A stretch of DNA of 60,000 bases from Apostichopus japonicus (lineage: Eukaryota; Echinodermata; Holothuroidea; Aspidochirotida; Stichopodidae): positions 4,950,001-5,010,000 of the forward strand of contig NC_092561.1 of NCBI RefSeq assembly GCF_037975245.1, read 5' to 3'. A program made the translations under genes and the position numbers. The number at the start of each line of letters is the position of its first letter. Positions within the stretch are counted from its first letter, which is position 1. The notes under the pieces were generated by a model. It saw nothing but the letters and a program-made list of their open reading frames with translations. It did not search any database and was not told where the DNA came from. Positions 1 to 11,938 of the stretch are shown here, piece after piece.

Positions 1-167
1 CCTGGCCTTAGATGCAATTTGGTGCTCCAAATGAGATTTTTTTTCTCATTTGGAAATGAAAAGGGGGTTTCTGACTTGCGGAGCGGGGGGCGGAATGATA
101 CTTCCGCCCCTCCACATTTTTCACTGGGGGGCTGGCGCCCCCAGCCCCCCCGGTTCCTACGCCCTTG
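1..167 (+). mobile_element. hAT-like MITE, right part, cut by window edge
   Basis: This is a second copy of the element at 25348-25698; position 1 corresponds to about 25528 there. It shares the module AGATGCAATTTGGTGC, a perfect hairpin around TCCAAATGAGA, the GC-rich block ending in CCAGCCCC, and the terminus TTCCTACGCCCTTG. The bases after the terminus (TTACTAAC, 168-175) should be one half of an 8-bp target duplication; the other half lies outside the window. The open frame across it is not a gene. Confidence 0.8.
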
Positions 168-1994
168 TTACTAACATGTAACCGATGTATATACATGAAT
201 CTAGTATGTACGCTATAGTTGTTACTGATAGAACAACACTTCATTGTGTATATTTTTTTTAAGGTAGTTTACAATTTTATTTTTTTCTCCAAAATTCAAA
301 GTTGTTTACGTCATTTTAATTTATTACGTCCTTCACTCATTGCGCAAAACGATGAAACAACCCTTCCGTTCACCAACAAAAGAGCGGATCCTAATGTGTA
401 ATTTGTAACCTGTTTTTGATGCTAAGATGAAACCTTCAACAGACATAAACCACATCATCACACACGTATACACGAAAAGTTGTGAAATCCAGAAAGAGTA
501 TAATTTTATAAAATCCATGATTATTTTTTACCATTCAAAAGCAACAGTTCCGTTCTTCTAAAGTATTCTATGATTGTTCTCTATACCTTAACAGACATAA
601 AAGTATATCCTTGGTTATTATAATTGGAAACTCCAAAATTACAGATAGATGTTTGAAGAAGTAATTTATTTTAAACGACAAAAAATTACACTATTTAACG
701 ATGCATAACTTCGCACGTAGCTGTCGGAAGCAATGTTTTCCCCTAAAAATGACAAAAACGTATACTTGCCGTCTCAAGTTGAACCGTATGTCTTACTATA
801 GGAGAGGAAAGTGAAGCTATAGCCGTACACGATATGTTGAAAACGAGTTAATATGTATTTGCAATTAGTAATGTTATTACTAAACACCGAAATAACATAG
901 TAGTGACGAATCCATGAATTCTCAAAGGCAGTGTAAGGTGTGTTTATGTGTGTGGTGGTGGGGGATTGGGTGAATTTGTCAGAAGTGCAATCATGCTAAA
1001 ATGTTCCAAAATTCATTATGATCAAAATTGTGTGTCGGAAGCTAGATTTTAGTGACAGGAAATTTCAGCGATGGGGAGGGGGGGGGGGGTAAGGGTGGTC
1101 CCCTGCCCCTGATCCTCCCCCTACATTATTCTGAATGAATAGAATATCCACCAAGATTGAAGATGCGTGTTTCAAATTCCTTGATTTTGCCCTCCTGAGT
1201 TCTGATAACCTTAGTCCGTTGAAAATACCCTATCCCCTCTCTCCCCTCTCCTCTGCCACTCTCCTCTACTGTCGAATAAACTTGAGTCATTCCACTCTGG
1301 AAATAATTCAAATTGTGTTCCCAAACATAGACGTTCATCGTACATACAAACTAAAACTACCAACATGTATACACATTCTACATGTTATAACTTTTCCATC
1401 ATGCATTTGCATTTTGTGACGTCATAACGGTTACATTGTATAAAAACTAAAGTAAAAGAAACAGCCCTTGTCATTATAATAAATTCTTTAGCTATGTGTA
1501 CTTGATCCCAAAGACTCCGTTTTCCGACCAATGTTTGGCAAACAACAGTGTTATGTCGGTCCATCTTATTCAACGTTTACAAGCCAACAGGCTTAATAAG
1601 AAGACGCCGAAAACCCTCCTCTTATATCATTGATCTAACTATTCACGCAAGTCTCTCAGACATTTTGTCGAATAATCTTAAAACAAAAGGCACGCTTTCC
1701 TAAAAACATTGTTCCACATTTTCTTTCACGCGAGAATGCAAATTCGGAACATCCCTACTTTATATGCAGACCAATATAAAATTGTCATAGTTTTTACTCC
1801 TGTCAAAGAATCAACTCCGTTTGCTTCAATTGTTTTTGTCGCATTTTTTTCAAGGAGTTGTTTTCTTCGACTCATCCTTCCATGTTGAAGCGCTTCAAAA
1901 CAGCAACATTGAACTGTCATTGGAGACTTGTCTTCACCCATCACATTATTACGTATATAGGGCATTGATGAATTCACGCAGCCTTCAATGCCCT
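168..1994. other. Intergenic, no gene seen
   Basis: Unique-looking AT-rich sequence with a poly-G run near 1077-1090. Short open frames on both strands have no recognisable domain. The 3'UTR of the WASP-like gene must lie in the right part (below 1995, minus strand). I see no canonical AATAAA on that strand, only a TATAAA variant at 1759-1764. Confidence 0.5.
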
Positions 1995-2882
1995 TCATAT
2001 TTCGTCAAGGCCAGAATCATCGTTCGAACCCCCAGTGCCTTCAGAAAACCCCGTCACACTGCCTGCGTAATGGCTGCGACCATTCCCATAGTCTCCCTTT
2101 AAACTAACAGTATCCCTTTTGGGACTCGATTGATTGTCGCTATTGCTATAGGAAGTCGGTGAGAAGACCCCGCCCTCTGAGCCACTACTTGGACTATACT
2201 CTGTCGATCTCGAGAAATTTTGCGGACTATTGAGTCCCCCCATTGCCCTCTGGATGTACCCCTCGTGGTCCAACTTGGTCACGTGTTCAAAGCAACATGG
2301 TAGGGAAATGGTCTCTTTTCTTGGGAGTTTCTGCTTGAGTAGTTTCTTCTTTTTACCCCTGGATTTCTTCCCTTTGGCCTTGTACTCCGAGTATCTGAGG
2401 GCGCTGTCCTCTTCAATCCAAGTTTGCACTTTATGAAAGAAATTAATGGCTGATCCTTCATCGTCAAAACTAAGGCCTGCTAATTTAGCCCTGTCCTCCG
2501 AGACAGTCATCGTGTGAAAGTTTCTCTCTGGTGATTTGTAGCCAGTCTCTTTACTAAGGATATCCTGCCATAAGGTAAACCCAGTCCCCTTCTCAGCGAT
2601 ACATAACGATAATTTGCCTTGTCGGTCACCATCCAGATCACCTGATTCGAATATTAGAGTTGGAAACCCAGTCGTTTTGAGTTCCCATCCACCGAGGCTC
2701 GCCATATCTTGTAGAGTAGCAAAATAGAGATTCGCTAAAGCTGGACAAACGAAAACTCGACTCTTTAGGCTCAAGAAGAACAGTTCGATCTGATGGATGT
2801 CGTCATCCGTTACTTGTAAAGCAGAGTGATCCCGAAATTCAAACTCCTTGGGAGATTTCGGTGACTTTGGTTCGGACATCAT
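1995..2882 (-). CDS. WASP-like WH1/basic/CRIB protein without VCA
   Basis: The product has 295 residues. Residues about 33-158 read as a WASP-type WH1 (EVH1) domain: LYFAT, the binding-groove tryptophan in GGWELKTTG, the LWQDIL strand, FHTM, then AGLSFDDEGSA before the closing helix. In WASP/N-WASP this domain binds WIP-type proline peptides. Residues 168-189 are a lysine-rich basic region. Residues 192-205, ISLPCCFEHVTKLD, follow the CRIB consensus ISxPxxFxHxxHVG except that HVG has become KLD, so Cdc42/Rac binding may be weakened. Residues about 212-295 are Ser/Gly-rich and acidic at the end. No proline-rich region, WH2 motif or terminal acidic Trp motif is present, so direct Arp2/3 activation is not expected. 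The start is the first of two ATGs in a good context (ACC before ATG); the frame stays open upstream only as far as a splice acceptor at 2894-2895. Having the whole set of domains in one exon is odd for this family and could mean intron loss or retroposition. Domain calls are from recalled family patterns, not a search. Confidence 0.85.
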   Translation of the reverse strand: MMSEPKSPKSPKEFEFRDHSALQVTDDDIHQIELFFLSLKSRVFVCPALANLYFATLQDMASLGGWELKTTGFPTLIFESGDLDGDRQGKLSLCIAEKGTGFTLWQDILSKETGYKSPERNFHTMTVSEDRAKLAGLSFDDEGSAINFFHKVQTWIEEDSALRYSEYKAKGKKSRGKKKKLLKQKLPRKETISLPCCFEHVTKLDHEGYIQRAMGGLNSPQNFSRSTEYSPSSGSEGGVFSPTSYSNSDNQSSPKRDTVSLKGDYGNGRSHYAGSVTGFSEGTGGSNDDSGLDEI

Positions 2883-2893
2883 GGTTGAAGGAT

Positions 2894-3187
2894 CTATAAA
2901 AGAAAATTAAAAAGAAAGAAACTAAATTAAACAAAGAAATTAACGAATAACCAGATCTTAAATTTAGTATAGTGATTTGAAATAACATGAAAACCGCATT
3001 CTTTATATCAGTTGCAATTGTCGTTGCACTAATAAGCGATTCTATAGGAAACTGGGTACACCGGTGTTGGTTCGTTTGAATTGACAATTGATTAGAAAAC
3101 ATTGCCATGGTTACTGTGAAATCATGCATGAAAGTGCATACATAAAGTGTGTTTGAAACTCTATTCACGATCCGTGTGGACGCGCAC
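2894..3187 (-). other. Putative 5'UTR intron of the WASP-like gene
   Basis: Read on the minus strand, a long pyrimidine tract ends in TTTTATAG at 2894-2895, 11 nt before the ATG: a good 3' splice site. A candidate donor CAG/GTGCGC lies at 3190-3185, giving a 294-nt intron. The acceptor is clear; the donor is one of several possible, so the 5' boundary is inference. Confidence 0.45.
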
Positions 3188-3252
3188 CTGCTTATACCAA
3201 ATCCGCTATTCTCAGAATGATGTTCCACGCTCAATACTCTTAGACCCTGACA

Positions 3253-3261
3253 CTATATATA
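3253..3261 (-). promoter_or_regulatory. TATA-like box upstream of WASP-like gene
   Basis: The minus strand reads TATATATAG here, about 65 nt upstream of the candidate splice donor and about 370 nt upstream of the ATG. The position would suit a short first exon starting near 3225-3230. TA-rich strings are common in this window, so this is weak without transcript data. Confidence 0.3.
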
Positions 3262-3282
3262 GGGGTGCTCATTATAACTTAA

Positions 3283-3642
3283 AGATCTGATTTATTGGCT
3301 CTATTAATGTTATAGCACGCTATAGCTAGGAAAGTTTTGTGATTACATAATCGGCCTGCCACGGTCGTAAATCGACCTCAGGCTCTACAATATTAGCCTG
3401 CATAGCTCCTTAACACCATTAACCTATTTGTGTAAACACTGTGTGGAAATATGTTGATGTCTACAGTGTAGTTAATCATACAGCGTTCACACAAAGACCC
3501 TCTTACAAGAAAATATATATGGCAGTCGTTGCAGACTAATTGGTAAAAAGAGGTCATTTTACGACCAAGGCAGGTCGATTACGTAATCTCAAGAAACTTT
3601 TCCATGATAGCGTGCTATAGTTGGGGTCCATACAGCAGACCT
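3283..3642. mobile_element. TTAA-flanked MITE, copy 1
   Basis: 360 bp with long imperfect terminal inverted repeats. The left end carries TATAGCACGCTATAGC and ATCGGCCTGCC; the right end carries the complements, GGCAGGTCGATTACGTAATC and GATAGCGTGCTATAG. It aligns along its whole length with 31308-31661. The flanks are TTAA (3279-3282) and TTAG (3643-3646), that is, a piggyBac-type TTAA duplication with one changed base. There is no coding capacity. It begins about 20 bp upstream of the TATA-like box. Confidence 0.85.
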
Positions 3643-4414
3643 TTAGGAGAGGTAGGCCCACATGATTTACGCACATATGCGTGTTCACCAGAAAGCTTTC
3701 TAATGTTTACATGTATGTTCTATGCACAAGAGAACAATTCATACACCTTATAACCAGTGTATATATTAGCTATTCAGCAGGGGTATATCCTATACAAGAG
3801 GTGTACCTCTTGTAATTTTCAAAAAGTTCAATAATCACATTTTCGCTGCTGAACGAAACCAATTAAAATAAAGGCAAACGCTTTCTCGTTGCTTGAGGAT
3901 GGGGTGGCGGTGGGGGTGGTGGAGAGGGTGGGGGGGGGTTAGAGGATGTGTATTGGGAAAGTGCGACGAGCACCAATATATAGAAAGGGCCCTCTTCTTA
4001 ACCACTTTCACATAGTCATGGCAGTGAAAACAACCTGTTCATTGCATGGATTACAGCTGTGGTTAACTCAATTGCCACTTCCAAACGCACACAAACAAAC
4101 CCACTCAATTTCCCCGCACTTCACACTTTAATGTTTTGATTGAGTTTCCGGCTTCGAGAGAGATCAACTATAACCCATTGATTCTCATTCTTTTGATTGG
4201 ACGTTTCACCAGTCTCCACAATAACATGAATAGAAAGTTTTTATTTTTTAAAAACAAACCTTCTTTTGCCCTTTTTTACTGCAAATATTTTCTTTTTATA
4301 AATGAAAGACATTATGTCGAAACCATTCTTACAAGAGTCGACTACACCGTGTACTTTTCATTACACAATATACATAGAACCACGGCGAATGCACACCAGG
4401 AAAAAAAGGTGTGA
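3643..4414. other. Intergenic, no gene seen
   Basis: Contains a G-rich stretch at about 3898-3940 and otherwise AT-rich sequence. No domain is recognisable in the short open frames. Confidence 0.4.
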
Positions 4415-4591
4415 GTATAGTATAGTATAGTACAGTATAGTATAGTATAGTATAGTATAATATAATATAGTATAGTATAATATAGTATAATATAGTATAG
4501 TATAGTATAGTATAGTATAGTATAGTATAGTATAGTATAGTATAGTATAGTATAGTATAGTATAGTATAGTATAGTATAGTATAGTATAGT
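4415..4591. repeat. (TATAG)n pentanucleotide satellite
   Basis: About 35 units of TATAG with a few TATAA and TACAG variants near the left end. The pentanucleotide keeps all three minus-strand frames open and gives an artefactual ILYYT repeat peptide. Confidence 0.97.
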
Positions 4592-6206
4592 ATCCAAAAT
4601 GTGTGTGTTTGTGAGTTAAACCTAGGGAAGGGAGGCGGGTTGGTTCGTCACGCTGAGGTGGGTGGCGCATGGGGGTGGTGGGGGGGCGGAGACGTGATGT
4701 GATTTAGCTAATGTCTGATGCGTAATACATATATGTATTAACACAGGAAATATGTTTTCAAAAACAAAACTGCAATTACTCAACAGCATCAACAACCCTA
4801 GATGAAAGTAGTTGGCCTTCCGCCTTCTATTCTTGTTTGAGCATAGTCATGGTATTTGGTTTAAAGCTACCACTAAGAGGTATAAGTTCGACGTATACCA
4901 TTGGTAAAAACAATTCCCAGTAATAAGAATTAATGTGGTCAGTAATTTGCCGACGAAGCAATTCCATGACCCAATCATGACATAAACAGAAATTGTCTTT
5001 TTTAAAGATGTGTATATAAGGGGCTCGCATTTTATCTGTTTTCTAGGCTGGTAAATATTCCAGTATTTTTTATTTTTTTATTTAAACAAAATGACACATT
5101 TTGCATTACACAAATGCATAAAATTGTAAGAAAATGATCCCTTTTTGTTACAAAAAGGAGGGGGGGGGGGGTAGTAAGCATCCATCCTGGCATATAAAAC
5201 AGTTTAGTGGACCTATACATTTTCGTAACAACTTTTACTATACAACATATACTGGTGATTCAAAGTTATATTAAACGACTAAGAAAAAAAAACACGTTAA
5301 TTATGTTGGACAGAATTCATGCAATAGAGACAGAAAATGTTGCACGACGGCTTCTTTCTTGTACAAAGCGATTTTTATGGCTGGCCGTTTGACTAATACA
5401 TATAGCCTATATATAACCTTCGTATTTCTCATTAACAATTCTATATAAGATGAACAACGAATCTAATATATCCACTCAGACATCTATACGGTCGAAAATA
5501 CTGACAGACCTCGATGAGCTGTTGTCACACTAATGCAATGAAAACCTACATTAATTTCAAGATTTTTTTTACTACAATATTGATGATCAAATATTGACCA
5601 CGCCTTCTCTTTTAGGGAGTTGCCTCTTTGAACCGTATGACTAATTTCTCTTTTTCACATCGCATCTTCCTCACAAAATCACCGACTCGAGAAGAAGAAA
5701 AAAAAAATGTTACACAGCCCTGTGCGTATTTATAACGATACTAGGCGTACAATTGAGGCAGATACAGCAATTTGTACACTCTGTGGACTACAGACTGAAA
5801 AGTAATTACTTTTTTTTTTTTTTTTTTTTGGCTGCCTCTCATGTTGGTATTTTACGGCAGGTGAATAATATGTTAATCTATTTGCCAAAGTATGATATCA
5901 TCAGGGCGTGTATCTAAAAGGCTATTAGTCTCAAGAGAGCTAACAGTATATACTTCATCTCTGTGGAAATGGTCTCTGACAGATGAAATCAGTATGATGG
6001 AGGTATAAGCTGTGAGGATGCACTTGTAGGTATCACCTCACAATGAAGAAATAACGGAATACACGAGCGTGGAATGCGTCAACAGAAAATAATAACAACA
6101 ACAATTACAAAACTAAAATGTTTACAAGACGTTCCTACAATAATCTATATGCAGTACAGGTACACTACAATTTGATCGTAAACTGACAACTATTTGTTTT
6201 AAATAT
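4592..6206. other. Intergenic, no gene seen
   Basis: AT-rich sequence with a poly-G run at about 5160-5171 and a T run at about 5811-5829. No credible coding region or RNA gene. Confidence 0.4.
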
Positions 6207-6260
6207 CTGTTAGCAAACTCAGCCTCTGAAGAAGATCCTGCTAGGATCGAAACGTCAGGC
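6207..6260 (+). repeat. Hammerhead-like stem-loop repeat
   Basis: Reads CTGAAGA (6226-6232), a stem GATCC/GGATC with loop TGCTA (6234-6248), then GAAAC and GTCAGGCC. This matches the hammerhead ribozyme layout CUGANGA - stem II - GAAA, with A where the self-cleaving consensus has U. Motifs of this kind occur in Penelope-like retroelements and retrozymes (family knowledge). It shares CTGTTAGCAAACT and the stem-loop with 26289-26423, so it is a dispersed repeat. Activity is not implied. Confidence 0.6.
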
Positions 6261-6265
6261 CCACT

Positions 6266-6765
6266 TACTTTTGCACAACTAACTCTTTTTTTCACGTTTT
6301 CTGCATCAGTTTTGACTTTCATAAAAATAAAAAAATAAAAATAAGATAAAAAATATTTCTCATAAAATGATACACATAGTTTCGATATCAATTTATATGT
6401 ACAATGCTGCAATATGCATTTTTACACTTTTGTCTAGCAGTTTCTTCATTTTACGAAGCATTTTGTTATATATGGATTCACCGGATAAATTATTCCCTTG
6501 TCAGTCTAATTAATCACTTTGTCATAGTCACTTGTTTTGCAGTTGTTTAATTATTATACCAAATGGAACCGGGTCACCGATGCGTCATCTTGTTTGAGTA
6601 CGGTTAACCAAATTATATTTGTCATGTTTGCAGTTTTCATACCTTGTATATTTGCGTTTTCCATGCGGCTAGAATATGGTTCTTTAAACAACACTATAGA
6701 AATAGGCGTTGTACCAGGACACAACTCACTGAAAAGAACATCTTTTTCATGTTCGCTATTATCAC
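6266..6765. other. Intergenic, no gene seen
   Basis: AT-rich sequence. Short open frames lack recognisable features. Confidence 0.4.
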
Positions 6766-7730
6766 GGCGAATTAAAGTGATAAGCTATAGGCCTACTTCT
6801 CTTGAGCGCTGCTTATCAACATGCATGTGCTGAGGGCAAGGGGAATGGGCTTGTTAGTTGCGGTGATAGTGTGTGTGTGTTTGAGAGGGGAAGTGGGTGG
6901 GGGGGGGGGGTGAGCTCAAAGAGGCGCTATGGCAACGGAAGTGGTTGGTTACGTACCATCTCAAACAAACTGATATCTTTTATTTAAAGTGCGCGGGGAG
7001 AGGAGGGCGGGTGGGGGGTGGGGTGGAGATGATTCTTGTACACCTGTTCTTGTACGACCATGATACCACTTACATCTGTCGTTGATTAGTGCACGATATG
7101 TGTCTGAAATAGTCAATTCCACTATTTTATTCTGTAAAATTTTATACACGGCAAATTAAAGTGATAAGCTCTACTTCTCTTGAGCGCTGCTTATCAACAT
7201 GTTCTGAGGGAAACAGAGTAAGGGGAATGGGGGTTTGTCAGTTGAGGTGATAGTGTGTGTGTTTCGGAGGGGGGGGGGGGGGTTGAGCTCAAAGAGGCGC
7301 TATGGCAGAGGAAGCGGTTGGTTACGTACCATCTCAAACAAAACTGACATCTTTTATTTAAAGTGCACGGGGAATGGAGGGCGGTAGGGGGGGTGGAGAT
7401 GATTCTTGTACCCCTGTTCTTGTACGCCCATGTTGAGAAGTGCACGATATGTGTCCGAAATAGTAAATTCCACTATTTTAAACTATGTTTTTTTCTGATA
7501 AGTTGATATTAACGGGATGTGTATAGGACCGTTATTAGTAATCCAATTAAGTGTCGTCATGCCAAATAGGTTTACATGTGTCGTTGAGAAGTGCACGATA
7601 TGTGTCCGAAATAGTAAATTCCACTATTTTAAACTATTTTTTTTCTGATAAGTTGATATTAACGGGATGTGTGAATAGGACCGTTATTAGTAATCCAATT
7701 ATGTGTCATCATGCCGAATAGGTTAGTGCC
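6766..7730 (+). repeat. Nested direct duplications (A-B-A-B-B)
   Basis: Unit A (about 6768-7080) begins with the segment containing TTAAAGTGATAAGCT and TTGAGCGCTGCTTATC and includes a poly-G run. It is repeated at about 7147-7432. Unit B (GTGCACGATATGTGTC and following bases) occurs at about 7089, at 7432-7582 and again at 7583-7727; the last two lie 151 bp apart and are nearly identical. The pattern is AB' - AB - B, pointing to at least two rounds of unequal exchange or slippage. Confidence 0.85.
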
Positions 7731-9706
7731 CTTAGTTTTGAATAATTTCCTGGAAATCACAAACAATTAACGACCATATCCTTCCCGCTGTTGTTGTGTT
7801 CATGGATCGCTTGTCAGAGACGTGGCTTAATTAGCAGGATAGCAACGGTAAACTTAAATAAGGAATGCTGTTCAGCCGGGAAATATGCTTTGTAGATAAA
7901 GTCATTGTATATCCTAACGGTCTCATCACCCCCACACCCCTCCTACCTTTCCCCACCCCCTTACCAATTGCATTGCAGCTCATTGTTATGCTTCTGCTTA
8001 CAGAAGTCAAACCGGTTTGCCTATAGCGGTCTGTCATGAAACCCTGTACTTTGTCGAAATACTTTCAACGTCGGCAGATGCTGCCGATGTTAAGTTTGAA
8101 AGACTTCACCAACTAAGGTTTACATTGCAGTGATAACACAAGGTATGTCTCTGCGTAGACGACACAGCATGGGACATCATTCGCTGTTGGCTACATGTGT
8201 AGGCTATGTATAGGACATAAATTTATCATCTATTTTGTTACATACCTTCACGGGTAACCGTGATCATGAGCTTGTTATTTCTGGAACTACTTGATAAACA
8301 AGCCTCACAGTAGTTCATAATTTAATCCTGCTCGTCTTCAAATGATGAATTATGTATAGAAAAACCTCCCAGACGTGCGGTACTTTCCTGTACAAGGCCT
8401 AACCGCGTACATAACCTATCGCATAAGCTATATAGGCATAGGCCTATATAGGCTGCTAACTCACATTGCCTCTAATTGCAGTAACTTCTATGTCGTGATA
8501 TATACTGCATGTATAGCTTGAAAATGACGACTTTAATAAAGCAGAAGTTTTAGTCTAGATATATATGATAGTCTAAAAAGAAATACACGTTTGAGTGCTA
8601 TAGTATAATGTCTCTATACAGCTATTCTGGTTTGACAAGATATTTGCCTATAATTATATGCAGTAGCCTAAATAGCCTATATGGAATGGTCGTGTAAGGC
8701 TACAATGCTGATGACGGCGGTATACCTCATTGCAGGGCTAAATGTTAATTTTCTAACCGTCTTCAACATATCAAACTTGAATTTGTGCCTAAAGCCATTT
8801 TATATTCCAAACTATTACCAATGTCAAAACTTCTTTTATGTGTTAAAGCTACTGTTTATTGCATTACAATTGTTACAACCTAGTATGCTGTGCTAGACTC
8901 GACTGTTAAAAGGCAAGATCATAAGGTATCTGGCAACATAATCTGCTAAGGTACGTTTCAATTGCATCAGGTACGAATTTCTTGCAAAGTCTTTTATATT
9001 GAAACACCAAAAGCATTGCCTCATATATTCTCGCTCATGACGTAATTTGTTTTTCTTTTATTCGATCATATCATTCTCAATTCGCTATCTATAAGAACGT
9101 TGATATGGTTGTAGCCACATAGATATTTAATTAGTTGATAAGAAATAATCATTACATTAGACGTACATTCAAGTAAAGTGGGTATGAATGTGAATATGAC
9201 ATGAGTTTTCAGATTGATGCAGATTTTCACAAAGATAGAAAACAAGAGAAAGACAGCATAAGCATCAATCCACCAACAGCAAGATTGCGTTTGTGTCTGA
9301 CGCACATTTGTTGCTGGTACAAAGATAGACAACCCTAGTAATCACAGAATCATATTACCCTTCACAATACTTCCATTAACTACCGTATAGGAACCTCCCA
9401 AATATACACATGTCAAGTGAACTGCTGGTAGGGAATATGAAAGCCTTACAGATGAGTAAATATCTCTCTATTGATCTTTACGCGTAGGTGTCATCTTTTT
9501 CTTTGGTGTTGTGTTTTAGTGTTCCTTATATGCCACCGACATTGCAAAAAGAACAAAAAAAACAAGAGTGACGGTTGCGTTATTCGATTCCTGTTAGACG
9601 TGACGCCCATATCTTCTTTTCAATGGAAGGTATAAGGCAAATTGTAATGCAAGCCCACAAGATATGATTGATGATCTTGAACTTATAACGTATTCAAAAC
9701 AGTACC
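7731..9706. other. Intergenic, no gene seen
   Basis: AT-rich sequence with one TAGGCCTA site near 8447. No gene or structured repeat recognised. Confidence 0.4.
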
Positions 9707-9713
9707 TATATAT

Positions 9714-9758
<45 letters not shown>
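9707..9758. repeat. (TA)n microsatellite
   Basis: Nearly pure TA alternation, slightly interrupted at its left end. Confidence 0.95.
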
Positions 9759-9762
<4 letters not shown>

Positions 9763-10431
9763 AAATATGAAAAACAGAATACCAGGTACACGGGTTTTTA
9801 TAGCACGCTCTGAATTTTGAAGTTTTTGAAGTCCAAACATTTATTTTATTTTCAATTTTAAAACGGGAAATAAAAAAAGACAGAAAAGGATACCCGTTCT
9901 GATGGTGAACGCTAGTGACAATGGCAGTGACGGTAAAATAGCTGTCACTTATTCAGCCACGTCAATTTAAGATTTATCTGAATGAAAAATTCTGCACAGA
10001 TGACGACTCCACCGGCTTCATCAGTTTTAAATATATTCAACAAGGTCAAAGGTTGGTTTTATTTGAATAAGTATACAATTCACTTTCAGGTATACCGTTT
10101 ACACTTTCCATAGATTCTAAATCTAAATTTAATTATAATTGATTGTCTCGACCTGACATTCCTCATTCAAAATCTCCAATACAGCAGAAAATTTCCTCAT
10201 TTTCACTCGGCCTCGTATCTTATTTTCCTTCCTATAAGTCATTGCGGGCATTTTACACATACCTCAAGTATCGCGCTTAAATTTAACAACACCTCCTGCA
10301 TATGATGTTTTTTTTATAAAGTTACAAAGTCAGAAAGGTGTAATATTTCTCGTTATTCAGAACTGAGGCAAGGTTACCTCCGTTCGACTCATGAATATGT
10401 CAAGCGACGCGTAAACAATATTTGGGCGGGA

Positions 10432-10483
<52 letters not shown>

Positions 10484-11938
10484 GCCTACACATATACACA
10501 AAGATGAGTGGTTGCTACGGGAACCAAGTGCATTACAATTTTCGTGTATATGCTGTACGAACTGGTCATGCATGCATTTAACCAAATACAGACGCTAGAT
10601 AGAAATAATATCCCTATGAACGTCAGGTGTGAAAAATTACCTTTGTTGCTTTTTGATCTTTTGTTCCTTTGTTCTGCTGTTTTACCAACCCACCCCCCCC
10701 CCCCCGCCCCCAAGCAAAAAGAACCCGGTAATTTAAGTAATTAGTTTTAATATTTTTATTTATTTTCTTATTTCTTTTCAATGTTGTTCTTTGCTTTCTT
10801 TGTTAAGTTTTACCCTTCGTGCTGCTCCGTTTGTGTTTGATTAATTGTGCTTTAATTTGATATACATGACGGATGTGGTTAAATGGCCTTCCATAAAGTA
10901 AAGTAATAATTACAATTCCATTTTGGCTAGACACACACAGGTACGGTTCACCCGATTATAATACTTGACTGTTGGCTTGTGTTTTTGTTGTTGTTTTTCT
11001 TGAGGGGTATTCTTTTTTATTTATTTATTTACTTTTCCAGGGGGGTTGGGGGTTGTTAACATAGGCCTATGTAAGTAAGTAACATTTTAATGCAACAAAT
11101 AAACAAAGTTGACATGCTGCTCAGTCCAATAAGTCATTACAAACTCAACCAGTTGTTTCAGTCGACACAGATTATTCGATTCCTCAGCCACCCCACCTAC
11201 ACCCCTGGATCCTAACTTGTTAATGGGTTTGTGAATGACCAATACGGCTGCAATAAAATTCCTCAAAGTGAATAATAATTCGCAAGACATGGTACTAAGT
11301 TAGAAACGTTTTCAAATTGTCGAACAAATATAGCCTTTACATGTACATTCAAAAGTGCATGTCATTGCGTTACCCACATTTGTTCACATTATTGTCATGG
11401 AGTGCCATATAACTGAGCGGGTCACACGATTAAGATCTGATTCACATAAAACATCCCCGCATAAGTACGTGTTACTGGGAAGTACCGTCCACAATTTATG
11501 TTCAATAACGTAAAGACTATATAGTGAAAGAGTATAAAAGATTGGCAGTGACTAAGCTAACAGGCTATGAGTAACCTATTCTTTTCTCCGCTTTTAATGA
11601 ATTATCGCGCAATCGCCGACAAAACCCACGTGAATGGTGGAAATAAATAAACATACTGGTATATGAGTCAACATGACAAGCAATGGGCTCGAGTAAAACG
11701 GGAATTCATTTACATTATACAGCGTATTTCTGCAAAGTAGACCAACTACTATATTATATTGCTTGTAGATCACACATAATATGCAGTATTATATATGTGA
11801 CGTGTGAAAAGTACACACTGAATGACCAGGTCGAGGATACCAGTGATTAAGTACTCGAAAGTATTCATAAATGATGGGGAAGTTTATATACAGTTCACAT
11901 ATGAAAATGTAACGTACTAGAACGTACAGTGAATAGGG
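9759..11938. other. Intergenic with microsatellite and C-tract
   Basis: Holds (TA)n at 10434-10480 and a C-rich tract at 10689-10711. The AT-rich stretch at 10741-10910 resembles a decayed retroelement 3' region but cannot be placed in a family. No coding region supported. Confidence 0.4.
10434..10480. repeat. (TA)n microsatellite
   Basis: About 23 uninterrupted TA units. Confidence 0.95.

Noticed and set aside
2839-3234. 131-codon minus-strand frame upstream of the WASP-like gene
   Set aside because: Starts with TTG, spans the likely intron and is out of frame with the real CDS.
4329-4670. Minus-strand frames of ILYYT repeats
   Set aside because: Produced entirely by the TATAG pentanucleotide array.
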